Source: an uncultured Alphaproteobacteria bacterium
GTDB taxonomy: Bacteria; Pseudomonadota; Alphaproteobacteria; HIMB59; GCA-002718135
Assembly (NCBI GenBank): GCA_902621855.1
Contig: CACNNQ010000002.1
Coordinates: 62,001 to 126,000 of the forward strand
DNA: 64,000 bases
Direction: 5' to 3'
The notes below the pieces were generated by a model that did no database searches, was not told the DNA's origin, and was given only the letters and a program-made list of their open reading frames with translations. The stretch's first letter is position 1. Each line of letters begins with the position of its first letter. Below, piece by piece: positions 20,470 through 30,809 of this stretch. The position numbers were made by a program, and so were the translations under genes.

Positions 20470-21855
20470 ATGACTAATAAAAAAAGATTAGAATTTGATT
20501 CACTAGGTTCAAAACAAATTGATAAAAAAAGACTATGGGGTGCACAAACTCAAAGATCATTAGAAAATTTTAAAATTGGAAGTGAAAAAATACCAAATGA
20601 ATTAATTGTTGCTTTGGGTCAACAAAAAAAAGCTGCAGCGCAAGCTAACGTTGAACTTAGGATTTTAAGTAATAAAATAGGATCTAAAATAATTAATGCA
20701 TGTAATGAAATAATTAATTTGAAATTAATTGACGAATTTCCATTAGTAGTGTGGCAAACTGGATCTGGCACACAAACAAATATGAATGCTAATGAGGTAA
20801 TAAGTAATTACATTATTAAAAAATTAAAAGGTAAAATCGGAAGTAAAAAACCTATTCACCCAAATGATCATGTAAATTTATCTCAATCCTCAAATGATAC
20901 TTTCCCTACAATTATGCATATTGCTATTAATGAATTATCAATTAAAAAATTAATACCAAGTATTAAAAATTTAATTCAAGAATTTCAAAGTAAGAAAAAA
21001 AAATTTCAAAAAATAATTAAAATTGGAAGGACTCATACACAAGACGCAACACCCATTACTTTAGGTGATGAATTTTCAGCTTTTACTACACAATTACAAT
21101 CATGTTTAAAAAGAATTGAAATAGCCAGAAAAGAATTAGAATATCTTGCACAAGGTGGGACTGCAGTAGGTTCAGGAATAAATGCTCCTAAAAATTTTGA
21201 TAAAGTTTTTTGTAAACATTTAAACATAATTACCAAAGGTAATTATAAACCCTCTCCTAATAAGTTTGAGGCCCTGTCATCTCATGACCCATTAGTAAAT
21301 TTTTCAAATTCTTTAAAAACTTTATCAATATCTCTATTAAAAATAATTAATGATATTAGGTTTTTAGCATCTGGGCCTAGATCAGGCTTAGGAGAATTAA
21401 TACTTCCGGCAAATGAGCCTGGTTCCTCTATTATGCCAGGTAAAATAAATCCAACTCAAATTGAAGCACTAAGTATGGTTTGCGCTCAAGTAATTGGAAA
21501 TAATACAACTGTTGATATTGCTGCTGCTAATGGACATTTTCAACTTAACGCCTATAAACCAGTTATTGCCTACAATATTATACAGTCAATGAAATTACTT
21601 GGTGAAGGAATAAATAGCTTTAATATTAATTGCCTAAAGGGATTAAAAGCAAATAAAAAAATTATAAACAATCATTTAAACAATTCTCTAATGCTTGTAA
21701 CTGCATTAAACAAAACTTTAGGATATGATAATGCAGCAAAAATTGCAAAAAAAGCTTTTGAAGAAAATCTTACACTCAAAAAGGCTGCCCTAGAATTAGA
21801 TTTAATTTCGGAAAAAAATTTTGATAAAATAGTTGATCCAAAGAAAATGATTTAA
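20470..21855 (+). CDS. fumC: Fumarate hydratase, class II
   Basis: FumC is the oxygen-stable fumarase of the TCA cycle. The 461-residue protein has LWGAQTQRSLENF near residue 23, QTGSGTQTNMNANEVI near 98, SSNDTFPT and the superfamily signature GSSIMPGKINPTQ near residue 318. These exclude aspartase and argininosuccinate lyase less strictly than a search would, but the TQTNMN and SSNDTFP blocks favour FumC. The stop codon abuts the lpxC stop with no gap. Confidence 0.95.
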   Translation: MTNKKRLEFDSLGSKQIDKKRLWGAQTQRSLENFKIGSEKIPNELIVALGQQKKAAAQANVELRILSNKIGSKIINACNEIINLKLIDEFPLVVWQTGSGTQTNMNANEVISNYIIKKLKGKIGSKKPIHPNDHVNLSQSSNDTFPTIMHIAINELSIKKLIPSIKNLIQEFQSKKKKFQKIIKIGRTHTQDATPITLGDEFSAFTTQLQSCLKRIEIARKELEYLAQGGTAVGSGINAPKNFDKVFCKHLNIITKGNYKPSPNKFEALSSHDPLVNFSNSLKTLSISLLKIINDIRFLASGPRSGLGELILPANEPGSSIMPGKINPTQIEALSMVCAQVIGNNTTVDIAAANGHFQLNAYKPVIAYNIIQSMKLLGEGINSFNINCLKGLKANKKIINNHLNNSLMLVTALNKTLGYDNAAKIAKKAFEENLTLKKAALELDLISEKNFDKIVDPKKMI

Positions 21856-22728
21856 CTATATATAATCATAGTTATTTTTATCAGAAAATAACGATCGTAA
21901 CAAAAGATTATTCAAGTGATGACCTGATTTGTTTCCTAAAAAAAAACCTTGGATTGGTGAACCCGCTAAATACAGGTCTCCAATAGAATCTAAAATTTTA
22001 TGTCTTACAAATTCATCCTCGAAACGTAAACCATCAGAATTAAGTATCTTTGTTTCACCAACAACTACGGCATTTTCTAAGGAACCACCAAGGGCTAGTC
22101 CATTCGATCTTAGCAAATCAACATCTTTTTCAAATCCAAAAGTACGTGCAGAAGCAATATCTGTTTTATAGTTTCCATTCACTAATTGTAATTGACAACT
22201 TTGCTGGCTAACTAATTTGCTTGGAAAATCAATTTCAAAATTTATTGAAAATTGATTATTAGGTTTTAATTCTACAGAACTATTATCTTTTTCTACTTTA
22301 ATATTTTTCTTTACTTTTAAAATTTTTCTTTTTTTATCTAGTTTTTTTATTGAAGTTGAGTCAATAAGGTTAACAAACTTTATTGAACTTCCATCCATTA
22401 TTGGGACTTCTGGTCCATTAATTTCAATTTTAATATTATCTATATGTAAACCAGACAAGGCACTCATTAAATGTTCAATAGTTGAAACACTTGCTCCATT
22501 TTTATTACTTATTGTTGTGCTTAGTTTAGTGCTGGTCACGTTTGACCATATTGCTTCAATAACATTATTATCATTAAGGTCTTTTCTAATAAATTTAATC
22601 CCATAATCAGATTCAGCTGGGAATAGTTTCATTGACACATCTATTCCCGTATGCAATCCAATCCCACTAATTGATAACGGTTTAACTATTGTTTGTTGAT
22701 TATTAGAGATTTTTAAAATATCAATCAT
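21856..22728 (-). CDS. lpxC: UDP-3-O-acyl-N-acetylglucosamine deacetylase
   Basis: LpxC carries out the committed, zinc-dependent step of lipid A synthesis. The 290-residue protein begins with QQTIVKPLSISGIGLHTG. It has STIEHLMSALSGLHIDN with the first zinc His, GGSLENAVVV, FVRHKILDSIGDLYLAG with the second zinc His and Asp, and FLGNKSGHHLNN with the catalytic His. It is the last gene of the dcw cluster, 100 nt after ftsZ, with a hairpin in between. Confidence 0.96.
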   Translation of the reverse strand: MIDILKISNNQQTIVKPLSISGIGLHTGIDVSMKLFPAESDYGIKFIRKDLNDNNVIEAIWSNVTSTKLSTTISNKNGASVSTIEHLMSALSGLHIDNIKIEINGPEVPIMDGSSIKFVNLIDSTSIKKLDKKRKILKVKKNIKVEKDNSSVELKPNNQFSINFEIDFPSKLVSQQSCQLQLVNGNYKTDIASARTFGFEKDVDLLRSNGLALGGSLENAVVVGETKILNSDGLRFEDEFVRHKILDSIGDLYLAGSPIQGFFLGNKSGHHLNNLLLRSLFSDKNNYDYI

Positions 22729-22732
22729 TTAT

Positions 22733-22756
22733 AAAAGTGCTGATTTCAGCACTTTT
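22733..22756 (-). terminator. Hairpin between ftsZ and lpxC
   Basis: AAAAGTGCTGA and TCAGCACTTTT form an 11-bp perfect stem with a TT loop, followed on the minus strand by TTTTAT. It lies after the ftsZ stop and 5 nt before the lpxC start, so it could end the cell-division message or partly separate lpxC from it. The T-run is short, so termination may be incomplete. Confidence 0.6.
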
Positions 22757-22827
22757 TAAATACATATTTTTAACAATTTTAACAACTAACCTAATATTTC
22801 AAAATATTGCAAATAATATTTATTATA

Positions 22828-24459
22828 CTAGTTTGCTTGTCTTCTTAAAAAAGTAGGAATGTCTAAGAGCTCCTCCTCTGTTTCTTGATTAAAATCGTCG
22901 TCAGTTTCAGAGCTTTCAATTTCTTCACCACTAAATTCAGTTTCTTCATTGATATTTATATTGTCATCTTCAACAAGCTTTTTATCAATATCTTCTTCAT
23001 TATTATCAATGTTTTCTTTTGAAGAATGCAAAACTGGTTCAGTTTTTTCAATCGATACATTTTCCGGATCATTATTTTCTAAATTATTATCTGTTGAAAG
23101 CGTGTCAAATAAACTTAATCGTCTAACATTAGTATCATTCGATTTTTCCAAATCTGTAGATGCACTTATTGTATGATCTGAAAAGTTATCAGTTTCAATT
23201 AAATTTTCAGTATCAGAAATATTAGTTTCTAGAAATTCTTTATCATTATTACTTTGTTCAATATTTGAAGTTTCTATTTCGTTATTTTTTATTTCCTCTT
23301 TGAAATCAGCAGAAATAGGTTTATCAATTAATTCCTCATTCGAGGTTTCAATAATATTTGTTTGATATTCATTTTGTTGAAGCATAGAATGATTAGAGAA
23401 GGACTCAGATTTTTCTATTTCTTTTTTGTAAATATCATTATTAATATTAATTGGTGAAAAATTTTCTGTGTTTTTAGCTACAAAATTACTATTAGCATCT
23501 ATACCTGTAGCTACAATGCTTACTCTAACAACACCTTCAAGTCTATCATCACAAGTCGTTCCATATATAATATTTGCTTCTTCATCAATTTCTTGCTTTA
23601 TTCTGTTTGCAGCTTCATCTACTTCGTACAATGTAATATCTTTGCCACCAGTTATATTTATTATTAAACCTTTTGCACCTTTAAGAGATACGTCATCAAT
23701 TAATGGATTAGCAATAGCTGCTTCAGCGGCTGCGATTGCTCTACCTTCACCTTGTGCTTCACCTGTGCCCATCATTGCTTTACCCATTTCAGACATAACA
23801 GTTTTGATATCTGAAAAGTCTAGATTTATCATTCCAGGCTGAACCATAAGATCGGTTACTCCTCTAACTCCTGCATACAATACATCATCTGCCATTTTGA
23901 AAGCATCAGAAAACGTAGTTTTCTCATTGGCAATTCTAAATAAATTTTGATTTGGTATTGTTAATAAAGTATCAACATACTGTTGCAGCTCTTCAATTCC
24001 TTTCTCAGCTAACTTCATCCGTTGTGAACCTTCAAAATGAAAAGGTTTAGTTACCACTCCTACAGTTAGTATTCCTTTCTCTCTTGCTAATTTGGCAATT
24101 ACAGGCGCAGCACCTGTACCTGTACCGCCACCCATTCCAGCAGCTATAAAAAGCATATGACTACCCTCAAACTTTTCACTTAAATCCTGAATTGCCTCTT
24201 CTGCAGCTTGTCTCCCAATATCAGGCCTCATTCCTGCACCTAAACCTTTAGTACTATTTAATCCTAATTGAATTTTATTTGGGCAACTTGATATTTGTAA
24301 AGCTTGGGCATCTGTGTTAGCAATTAAAAAATCTACGCCTTCTAAATTGGCATTAATCATGTTATTAACTGCATTGCCTCCAGACCCGCCTACTCCTAGT
24401 ACTGTTATTTTAGGATGTAAGTTTTGTGCTACATCTTGTATTGAAATATTGATAGTCAT
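22828..24459 (-). CDS. ftsZ: Cell division protein FtsZ
   Basis: FtsZ is the tubulin-like GTPase that forms the division ring. It has [13 protein letters not shown] near residues 22-34, the [11 protein letters not shown] tubulin signature near 112-122 and a core ending near residue 325. A very acidic, Asn/Ser-rich linker of about 200 residues follows, then [11 protein letters not shown], the alphaproteobacterial peptide that binds FtsA. At 543 residues it is long because of the linker. It follows ftsA by 80 nt, a gap that may hold its own promoter. Confidence 0.98.
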   Translation of the reverse strand: MTINISIQDVAQNLHPKITVLGVGGSGGNAVNNMINANLEGVDFLIANTDAQALQISSCPNKIQLGLNSTKGLGAGMRPDIGRQAAEEAIQDLSEKFEGSHMLFIAAGMGGGTGTGAAPVIAKLAREKGILTVGVVTKPFHFEGSQRMKLAEKGIEELQQYVDTLLTIPNQNLFRIANEKTTFSDAFKMADDVLYAGVRGVTDLMVQPGMINLDFSDIKTVMSEMGKAMMGTGEAQGEGRAIAAAEAAIANPLIDDVSLKGAKGLIINITGGKDITLYEVDEAANRIKQEIDEEANIIYGTTCDDRLEGVVRVSIVATGIDANSNFVAKNTENFSPININNDIYKKEIEKSESFSNHSMLQQNEYQTNIIETSNEELIDKPISADFKEEIKNNEIETSNIEQSNNDKEFLETNISDTENLIETDNFSDHTISASTDLEKSNDTNVRRLSLFDTLSTDNNLENNDPENVSIEKTEPVLHSSKENIDNNEEDIDKKLVEDDNININEETEFSGEEIESSETDDDFNQETEEELLDIPTFLRRQAN

Positions 24460-24539
24460 TGTAAATCTCCGCCGTTTTAATTAGTTTTTAACGATTTATG
24501 TCCGAAATCGTCAATATAATTTACTAGATATAGTATTAT

Positions 24540-25760
24540 CTAAATATATTGATCAAGCCAAGTAAAAAAGCTTGAGATTCCTCGTTTTTTTGAATTTTTT
24601 GATAGATTTGTAAGAAAACCGATCTTAAATAAATTTTCGTCATACAATATAGAACCAATAATGTCACAATAATTAGGTTTTTTAAAATTATTTTCCAAAT
24701 TTAATTGATTTAAAGGATTTGATACTCTGACTCCACTTGCAAAAATAGTTTCAACATACTTTGCAATGTTATCCATCATCGCACCACCACCAGTTAAAAC
24801 AACATTATTTATATTTTTATTTCTAAAATTATTATCTCTCATTTTTTGCCAAATCATCTCTAGGGTTTCTTCAATACGTGGTCTGATAATAGCATTTAAA
24901 CTTGATCTTGTTATTTGTTTAAATATATTTTTATCACCCGATGTAATTGGGATTTCTATTATTTCGTGATCATCACTTGGGGATGAAACTAAAGAGCCAT
25001 ATAAAGTTTTTAATCTTTCAGCACTTGAAATAGTAGTTGATAAACCTCTTGCTATATCTAATGTAACGTTATTACTTCCAACTCCTATAGTATCCCCGTA
25101 CATAAATTTATTATTTTCAAATACTGATATAGAAGATGTTGAATGTCCTAAATCAATACAGATAGTTCCAAGTTCTTTTTCATCTTTTGTTAGTGATGAT
25201 AAAGAAGCAGATAATGGAGAGGGGATATAATTTTCAATATTAAGTTTTAATTTTTTAATAACGCTAGAAATGTTATCTGAATATTTTTTTTGTATAAGTA
25301 TTTTATAAAAATTGATTTTAATATTGTCTGAATAATTTCCTATTGGAGCATTAAAGTACAAGTTATTATCAATATCATATGAAGTTATATTATTAAATAT
25401 TTCAAATTTTTCACTAATATTATTAAAGTATTCTGACTGATTAATAATCTTTCTTAGGTGCAATTCTGAAATTCTTTCATTTTTTAATTCTATTGCTGAG
25501 TCGTAATAATGAGAATAAGAATTCAATAGAGATAGATTAAGATTAACAGAATTTAATTTAGTTTGAGATTGTTTTTCAGCCTCTATTACTAAAGATTTAA
25601 TCTGATCATGTAAATTTTCAAAATTTAAAATAATATTTTTTTTAATATTATTATTAGGAACACTAGAAATTGATAATATATTAATATTTTCTGTATTCTT
25701 ATAATCTGCAATTATACATGATATTTTTGAATTACCAATATCTAGACCAGCTTTAATCAT
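24540..25760 (-). CDS. ftsA: Cell division protein FtsA
   Basis: This 406-residue actin-like protein anchors FtsZ to the membrane. It has AGLDIGNSKISCII (about 4-17), an SHS2-like domain near 80-160, TICIDLGHSTSSISVF near 196 and VVLTGGGAMMDNI near 318. The tail ISSFFTWLDQYI is an amphipathic membrane helix. Conservation is low outside the nucleotide motifs, and the position between ftsQ (8-nt overlap) and ftsZ supports the call. Confidence 0.95.
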   Translation of the reverse strand: MIKAGLDIGNSKISCIIADYKNTENINILSISSVPNNNIKKNIILNFENLHDQIKSLVIEAEKQSQTKLNSVNLNLSLLNSYSHYYDSAIELKNERISELHLRKIINQSEYFNNISEKFEIFNNITSYDIDNNLYFNAPIGNYSDNIKINFYKILIQKKYSDNISSVIKKLKLNIENYIPSPLSASLSSLTKDEKELGTICIDLGHSTSSISVFENNKFMYGDTIGVGSNNVTLDIARGLSTTISSAERLKTLYGSLVSSPSDDHEIIEIPITSGDKNIFKQITRSSLNAIIRPRIEETLEMIWQKMRDNNFRNKNINNVVLTGGGAMMDNIAKYVETIFASGVRVSNPLNQLNLENNFKKPNYCDIIGSILYDENLFKIGFLTNLSKNSKKRGISSFFTWLDQYI

Positions 25761-26526
25761 TTAAATTAATTAAGATTGTTTTTTTTAAATTTCTTAAATC
25801 ATATGTTTTTATATTATTAATATCCGTTTCGCTAAGTTTATTTTGTATTATGATAAAATTCTGAATAGATTTATTTGGATCTTCTTCTGAAAGCATTAAT
25901 TTCACATCGTTGTATAAATTTATATCCCATCTTCTTTTATTTATATATTCCAAACTATCTATTTGATATTTTTTTTCAAAATCATTATTTTTTAAAATAT
26001 TAATTAGTGGATTAGCTTTTAAATTTGAAGAATTACCCTTAAAAATTAATAATGACAGTTGAGTGAAATCTGTTATGTAAATTTGATCAATAATTTTTCC
26101 ATTTTCATCAAAAACAAAGTATTTCTCGTTAAAATAATAAATTCCTATTGGTTTATATTCTTCAATCCTAATGAACAAAGTATCTTTGTAATTCGTATTT
26201 AAATAAATTTCTTTGACCCAATTATTTTCTTTTATTAAGTCATTTATTTGATCCAATGGTAATAAAAAAATTGAAGATCCTATATAATTTTGTAGTTTAT
26301 CCTCTACAAATTTTAATTTGATTTTCTCCAAACCTGTAATATCTAATTTTGTAAATTGATATTGGAAGTTTTCTGAAAAACTTTGAATTAAATTTTTAGA
26401 AGTATCAAAAAAATTATTTTTGTTAAAATATAGTAAAAAAGAAAAAATAATTAAAAATAAGAAAATACAAAAATAAGTAAATAATCTGAAACTTAAAACA
26501 TATCTTCTTCTATTAATATTATTCAT
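25753..26526 (-). CDS. ftsQ: Cell division protein FtsQ
   Basis: This 257-residue protein has a basic start, one membrane segment (FTYFCIFLFLIIFSFLLYF, about 16-34) and a periplasmic POTRA-like stretch (FTKLDITGLEKIKLKFVEDKL). An FtsQ domain with IRIEEYKPIGIYYF and a conserved YINKRRWDINLYN follows. FtsQ links the early and late division proteins. It abuts ddl (1 nt) and overlaps ftsA, the classic ddl-ftsQ-ftsA order. Confidence 0.9.
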   Translation of the reverse strand: MNNINRRRYVLSFRLFTYFCIFLFLIIFSFLLYFNKNNFFDTSKNLIQSFSENFQYQFTKLDITGLEKIKLKFVEDKLQNYIGSSIFLLPLDQINDLIKENNWVKEIYLNTNYKDTLFIRIEEYKPIGIYYFNEKYFVFDENGKIIDQIYITDFTQLSLLIFKGNSSNLKANPLINILKNNDFEKKYQIDSLEYINKRRWDINLYNDVKLMLSEEDPNKSIQNFIIIQNKLSETDINNIKTYDLRNLKKTILINLND

Positions 26527-26527
26527 A

Positions 26528-27478
26528 CTAATAATTTAAATTTTTGATCAAAATAAAAATGATTTCTGAAAAAGGTAAACCTTTATAATTAGCTTGTTCA
26601 GGTAATAGTGATATAGGAGTAAGTCCAGGTTGAGTATTTGTTTCTAAAAAGTAAATTTTATTTTTTTTTGTATCAAAAATAAAGTCAGTTCTTGCAAGTG
26701 AATTACAGCCTAAAAGTTTATGAGCTTTTGTAGCAAATTTAAGACATTTAGCATAATTTATTTTATTTAATTTAGCTGGCAAAATATGTTTCGCGTAACC
26801 TTTTGAATATTTTGCTTTATAATCAAAGAATTTATTTTTTGATTTTATCTCTGTAACAGCCAGTGCATGAATTTTTTTATCTAATTTAAGAGTTGAAACT
26901 GTAAGCTCCCTTCCAGATATATACTCTTCTATTAAGATTTCTTTGTGATTATTAAGTTCCTTTTTAAATTCTTCTAAATTAGAAATTAAAATATTAAATT
27001 CTTTTTGATTTTTAATTATTTTTATTCCAAAACTTGAACCACTCCTATTGGGCTTAATAACAAATTTTTTTAACTTACTTTTGATAATAATTAATTTCTT
27101 TTCATTTAAATCATTTATATTTAAAAGATAATATTTTGGAGACATTAATTTATTTTTAATAATTTCTTTCTTAGAAGCAGATTTATTAAAACATAGATTA
27201 GATGATTTTATATTTGAATGAGAAAAAGGAATCTTATTTTTTTTTAAAATTTTTTGAGTTTGTCCATCTTCACCAAAGGGCCCGTGTAAAGCATTAATAC
27301 AAACAAAATTTTTATAATTAATTATTTTTTTATGAAAGTTTTTTGGATTAACTCTTAATATCTTAAACTTCAATTTATTTTGATTAAGAATTTTTTGAAT
27401 TTCTCTAGAGGTTACTAAAGATACATCATGCTCTTCATTATTACCACCTTCTAAAATTAAAATTTTTTTATTACTCAC
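26528..27478 (-). CDS. ddl: D-alanine-D-alanine ligase
   Basis: This 316-residue ATP-grasp enzyme makes the D-Ala-D-Ala end of the wall peptide. It has LEGGNNEEHDVSL (about 7-19), NALHGPFGEDGQ near 80, FVIKPNRSGSSFGI at the ATP site, ARTDFIF near 258 and the metal-binding LETNTQPGLTPISLLP. The start overlaps the murB end by 8 nt. The amino-terminal glycine motif is shorter than in many Ddl proteins. Confidence 0.94.
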   Translation of the reverse strand: MSNKKILILEGGNNEEHDVSLVTSREIQKILNQNKLKFKILRVNPKNFHKKIINYKNFVCINALHGPFGEDGQTQKILKKNKIPFSHSNIKSSNLCFNKSASKKEIIKNKLMSPKYYLLNINDLNEKKLIIIKSKLKKFVIKPNRSGSSFGIKIIKNQKEFNILISNLEEFKKELNNHKEILIEEYISGRELTVSTLKLDKKIHALAVTEIKSKNKFFDYKAKYSKGYAKHILPAKLNKINYAKCLKFATKAHKLLGCNSLARTDFIFDTKKNKIYFLETNTQPGLTPISLLPEQANYKGLPFSEIIFILIKNLNY

Positions 27479-28364
27479 CTATTATTTTTACCTCCCATTC
27501 TAATTTTACATTGAATTTGGCATATACTTTCTCAACAATACTTTTACCTAGATTTTCTATATCTGTTGCTGAAGCACTTCCCCTATTAATTAAAAAATTT
27601 GCATGTTTATCACTCACATATGCATCTCCAAAATTGGTACCTTTACATCCTGCTTCTTCAATTAGTTTTGCCGCATGAAGATTTTCAGGATTTTTAAAAG
27701 TACTACCAGAAGTTTTATTTTTTATTGGCTGAGATTCTAAACGTTTATTCTTTATTTTATTAATCTTATCTTTTATTAAATTTTGTTCTCCATAATTAAA
27801 ATTAAATATAGCTTTTGTAACTATATCTGTATTATTTATTTCTGAAGATCTATATTTTAGATTTAGTTTATCTTTTGTAATGATTTTTCTTTGACCAAAA
27901 TTATCACAAATCTCAATGCTATTTATAACATCTACAGTTTCCGACCCATAACATCCAGCATTCATTTTAACTGCTCCACCTATTGATCCTGGAATACCAC
28001 TATAAAATTCAAAACCCTCTATATTTTGTCTCAATGCATAATTTGATAAATTGATATCTAAAATACTAGCACCAACTTCAAGCTTGTCATCATTGATTTT
28101 AATAGTATTAAAACCTTTGCCTAATTTTATAAGAGTTCCATTATAACCATTATCTCTAATTAATAGATTTGAGCCTGAACCTATTATATAAAAATTTTCA
28201 TTATTTATTTCATTTAATATAATTTCTAACTCTAAATTATCTTCAACTATTGCAAATATTTTTGCATTACCTCCTGTTCTAAACCAAGTATGTTTACCAG
28301 CATTATAATCTGAGTAAATTTTACTTTTAAGTTTATCGGCTAATTCTATAATTTTTTTTGACAT
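27471..28364 (-). CDS. murB: UDP-N-acetylenolpyruvoylglucosamine reductase
   Basis: This 297-residue FAD enzyme makes UDP-N-acetylmuramate. It has NTWFR-like HTWFRTGGNAKI near residue 24, GSGSNLLIRD near 60, the long YSGIPGSIGGAVKMNAGCYG block near 118, the catalytic Ser in KTSGSTFKNPE and the final Glu in NVKLEWEVKIIG. The YGSETVD loop region fits the type found in Alphaproteobacteria. It shares one base with murC. Confidence 0.96.
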   Translation of the reverse strand: MSKKIIELADKLKSKIYSDYNAGKHTWFRTGGNAKIFAIVEDNLELEIILNEINNENFYIIGSGSNLLIRDNGYNGTLIKLGKGFNTIKINDDKLEVGASILDINLSNYALRQNIEGFEFYSGIPGSIGGAVKMNAGCYGSETVDVINSIEICDNFGQRKIITKDKLNLKYRSSEINNTDIVTKAIFNFNYGEQNLIKDKINKIKNKRLESQPIKNKTSGSTFKNPENLHAAKLIEEAGCKGTNFGDAYVSDKHANFLINRGSASATDIENLGKSIVEKVYAKFNVKLEWEVKIIGE

Positions 28365-29734
28365 TATTTATTCAAATATTTTTTTGCAATACTTGATATT
28401 GAACCCGCACCCATAAAAACAATCGTATTTTGATACATTGTATGAGGTTGCATTAATTTATTTAAATCACCTATATTTTTTAAATATATTGTATTTTTAT
28501 TATTTTTTAATATTTTAGAATATATGTCTTTTGAAGTTGCACCCTTGATAATCTTTTCTCCAGCTGAATAAGTTTCTAATAAAAATAAATAATCAACTTT
28601 AGATAAAACTTTTATAAATTCTCTAATTAGTATTTTAGTTCTAGTGTATCTGTGTGGCTGAAAAACAACTATTACTTTATTTTTTAGACTTTTAGCTGCA
28701 CTTAATGTAGCTGCAATTTCTGTTGGATGATGTGCATAATCATCATACACAAAGGACTTATTTTTTTTTCCAATAAATGAGAACCTTCTTTTTACACCTA
28801 CATAATTAATCAAAGCATTATTAATATCTTTATTTTTAATTCCATTTAGTTTGGCTGCAATAATACTTGCAGTTGCATTTAAAATATTATGATTGCCTAT
28901 TGCATTAATAGTAAATTTATAATTAGAAGAATGAATAATTTTATTGTTAATTTTTAATTTAAAAGAAGTTTTTAGTTTGTTTTGTATAATATCAAAGATT
29001 AATACATCTGCTTTTTTATTTTTTATTGAATAAGTTAAAATATTTCTATTTTTTATTTTGTTAATTAGTAATTTAAGATTCTTATCATCATAACACATTA
29101 TTGTGGTTCCATAAAATGGAAGCAGATTTATAAATTTTTCAAATGCATTAATTAAATTTTTTTTTGATTTATAAAAATCCATGTGTTCAATATCTAAATT
29201 AGTAATAATTGATATTTGATGTGGAAGCTTTAAAAAGGTACCATCACTCTCGTCTGCTTCAACAATCATCCATTCACCTTTTCCATAACGATTATTATTA
29301 GAAAAAGAATTTATAATACCACCATTTACAATAGTAGGATCTAAACCTGCTTCATTGAAAATATTTCCTACCAAACTAGTAGTAGTAGTTTTTCCGTGAG
29401 ATCCAGCTATGGCAATAGATTTTTTATTTTTCATTAATTCAGAAAGCATATCAGCTCGAGAAAGAACTGGTATTTTTTTAATATATGCCTCTCTTATTTC
29501 AGGATTACTTTTTTTAATAGCTGATGAGTAAACAATAGCATGAGCATTTTTAATATTTTTTTTATTATGTCCTAAAAAAAATTTTATACCTTTTTTCTTT
29601 AATCTTTTGGTATTATCATTTACTGATATATCACTACCCTGGATCGAATATCCTTTATCTAGCATCAATTCTGCAATACCAGACATTCCTATTCCTGAAA
29701 TACCTATAAAATGAATTTTACTATTAATTTGCAT
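28364..29734 (-). CDS. murC: UDP-N-acetylmuramate-L-alanine ligase
   Basis: This 456-residue Mur ligase begins with a UDP-binding Rossmann motif (HFIGISGIGMSGIAELM), then the ATP loop IAGSHGKTTTTSL near 107-119, EADESDGTFLKLPH, NLDIEHMDFY and DDYAHHPTEI near 328. The HHPTE motif is typical of MurC. It overlaps murG by 11 nt. Confidence 0.97.
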   Translation of the reverse strand: MQINSKIHFIGISGIGMSGIAELMLDKGYSIQGSDISVNDNTKRLKKKGIKFFLGHNKKNIKNAHAIVYSSAIKKSNPEIREAYIKKIPVLSRADMLSELMKNKKSIAIAGSHGKTTTTSLVGNIFNEAGLDPTIVNGGIINSFSNNNRYGKGEWMIVEADESDGTFLKLPHQISIITNLDIEHMDFYKSKKNLINAFEKFINLLPFYGTTIMCYDDKNLKLLINKIKNRNILTYSIKNKKADVLIFDIIQNKLKTSFKLKINNKIIHSSNYKFTINAIGNHNILNATASIIAAKLNGIKNKDINNALINYVGVKRRFSFIGKKNKSFVYDDYAHHPTEIAATLSAAKSLKNKVIVVFQPHRYTRTKILIREFIKVLSKVDYLFLLETYSAGEKIIKGATSKDIYSKILKNNKNTIYLKNIGDLNKLMQPHTMYQNTIVFMGAGSISSIAKKYLNK

Positions 29735-30809
29735 TTAGTATTAATTTATAAATTAAAGTATTAGAGTTTTTAACTTTAATCATATCAAATTTTTTATTCA
29801 TTGATTCTAATTTACTTTCATTACTATATGTTTCATAAATATGTCTTTTTGCTTTGTCTAAATCATCATTATTTTCATCAAAAATTATGGCTAAGTCATG
29901 TTTAGCTAATATTTCAGCATTAAAAAATTGATGATTATCTTTTGAAGAAGGTAAGGGAATTAATATCGAGGGAAGTTTAAAGTTAATTAAATCAACAATT
30001 GTTCCTGCTCCAGCTCTGCATATTGCTAAATTAGAATTAGCTAGTATTTCATCTACATTTATAAAAAAATCTTTCAAAACTATTGGTGATTTAATATTTT
30101 GTAATTCTGCTTCATATTTTTTTATCAAATGTTTAGAACACTGAAATATAAATTTAGCTTTTATAATTTTTTCGTCATCTATAATTTTAATAAGATTTGT
30201 TGCAAAATTTGATACAAATTCTGATCCCTGACTGCCGCCAGAAATAAAAATTGTAAAGTTACTCTTAGAAATTTTATTGCTTATATTATTATTTTTTTGA
30301 AAATTATTTTCTGGAGAACCAACTACAAATATTTTATCTTTAAACTTTGAATTGATTTTAGATTTAATATCAAAATTTAAAAATAATTTATTTGAAAAAT
30401 TCAAAAAAAATTTATTTGTTCTTCCTATTATTGAATTTTGTTCATGTATATAAAGTTTAACTTTATAAATTGGTTTAAATAACATACATGTTAACATTGG
30501 AGAAAACGAAGCATAACTTCCAAAAGAAATAGAATGGGATGGTCTTAATAAAAATATAATAATGAATGATTGAATTAATCCTAATAAAATTTGAAATATG
30601 CCAAAAATTTTAAATATTAGGTTTCCATTCAAATTTGACGAGCTAATTATATAAATTTTTCCATTATAATTATCAAAGTATTTATAGCCTCTTTTGTCAG
30701 TTATAATTGTGCAATTTATATTTTTATTAGATAAATAATTAGCAAAATTTTTTGCAGGTATAACATGTCCACCTGTTCCTCCTGTAATTAATAAAAAATT
30801 TTCTTTCAT
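29724..30809 (-). CDS. murG: Lipid II synthase (GlcNAc transferase) MurG
   Basis: MurG adds N-acetylglucosamine to lipid I on the inner face of the membrane. The 361-residue GT-B enzyme has LLITGGTGGHVIPA (about 6-19), SFGSYASFSPML near 96, HEQNSIIGRTNK, FISGGSQGSEF near 193 and CRAGAGTIVDLINFKLPSILIPLP near 270. It overlaps ftsW by 4 nt. Confidence 0.96.
   Translation of the reverse strand: MKENFLLITGGTGGHVIPAKNFANYLSNKNINCTIITDKRGYKYFDNYNGKIYIISSSNLNGNLIFKIFGIFQILLGLIQSFIIIFLLRPSHSISFGSYASFSPMLTCMLFKPIYKVKLYIHEQNSIIGRTNKFFLNFSNKLFLNFDIKSKINSKFKDKIFVVGSPENNFQKNNNISNKISKSNFTIFISGGSQGSEFVSNFATNLIKIIDDEKIIKAKFIFQCSKHLIKKYEAELQNIKSPIVLKDFFINVDEILANSNLAICRAGAGTIVDLINFKLPSILIPLPSSKDNHQFFNAEILAKHDLAIIFDENNDDLDKAKRHIYETYSNESKLESMNKKFDMIKVKNSNTLIYKLILNAN

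Noticed and set aside
22737-22756. Hairpin as a riboswitch for lpxC
   Set aside because: It is a simple stem with a 2-nt loop and no ligand-binding architecture; a terminator or processing signal is enough to explain it.
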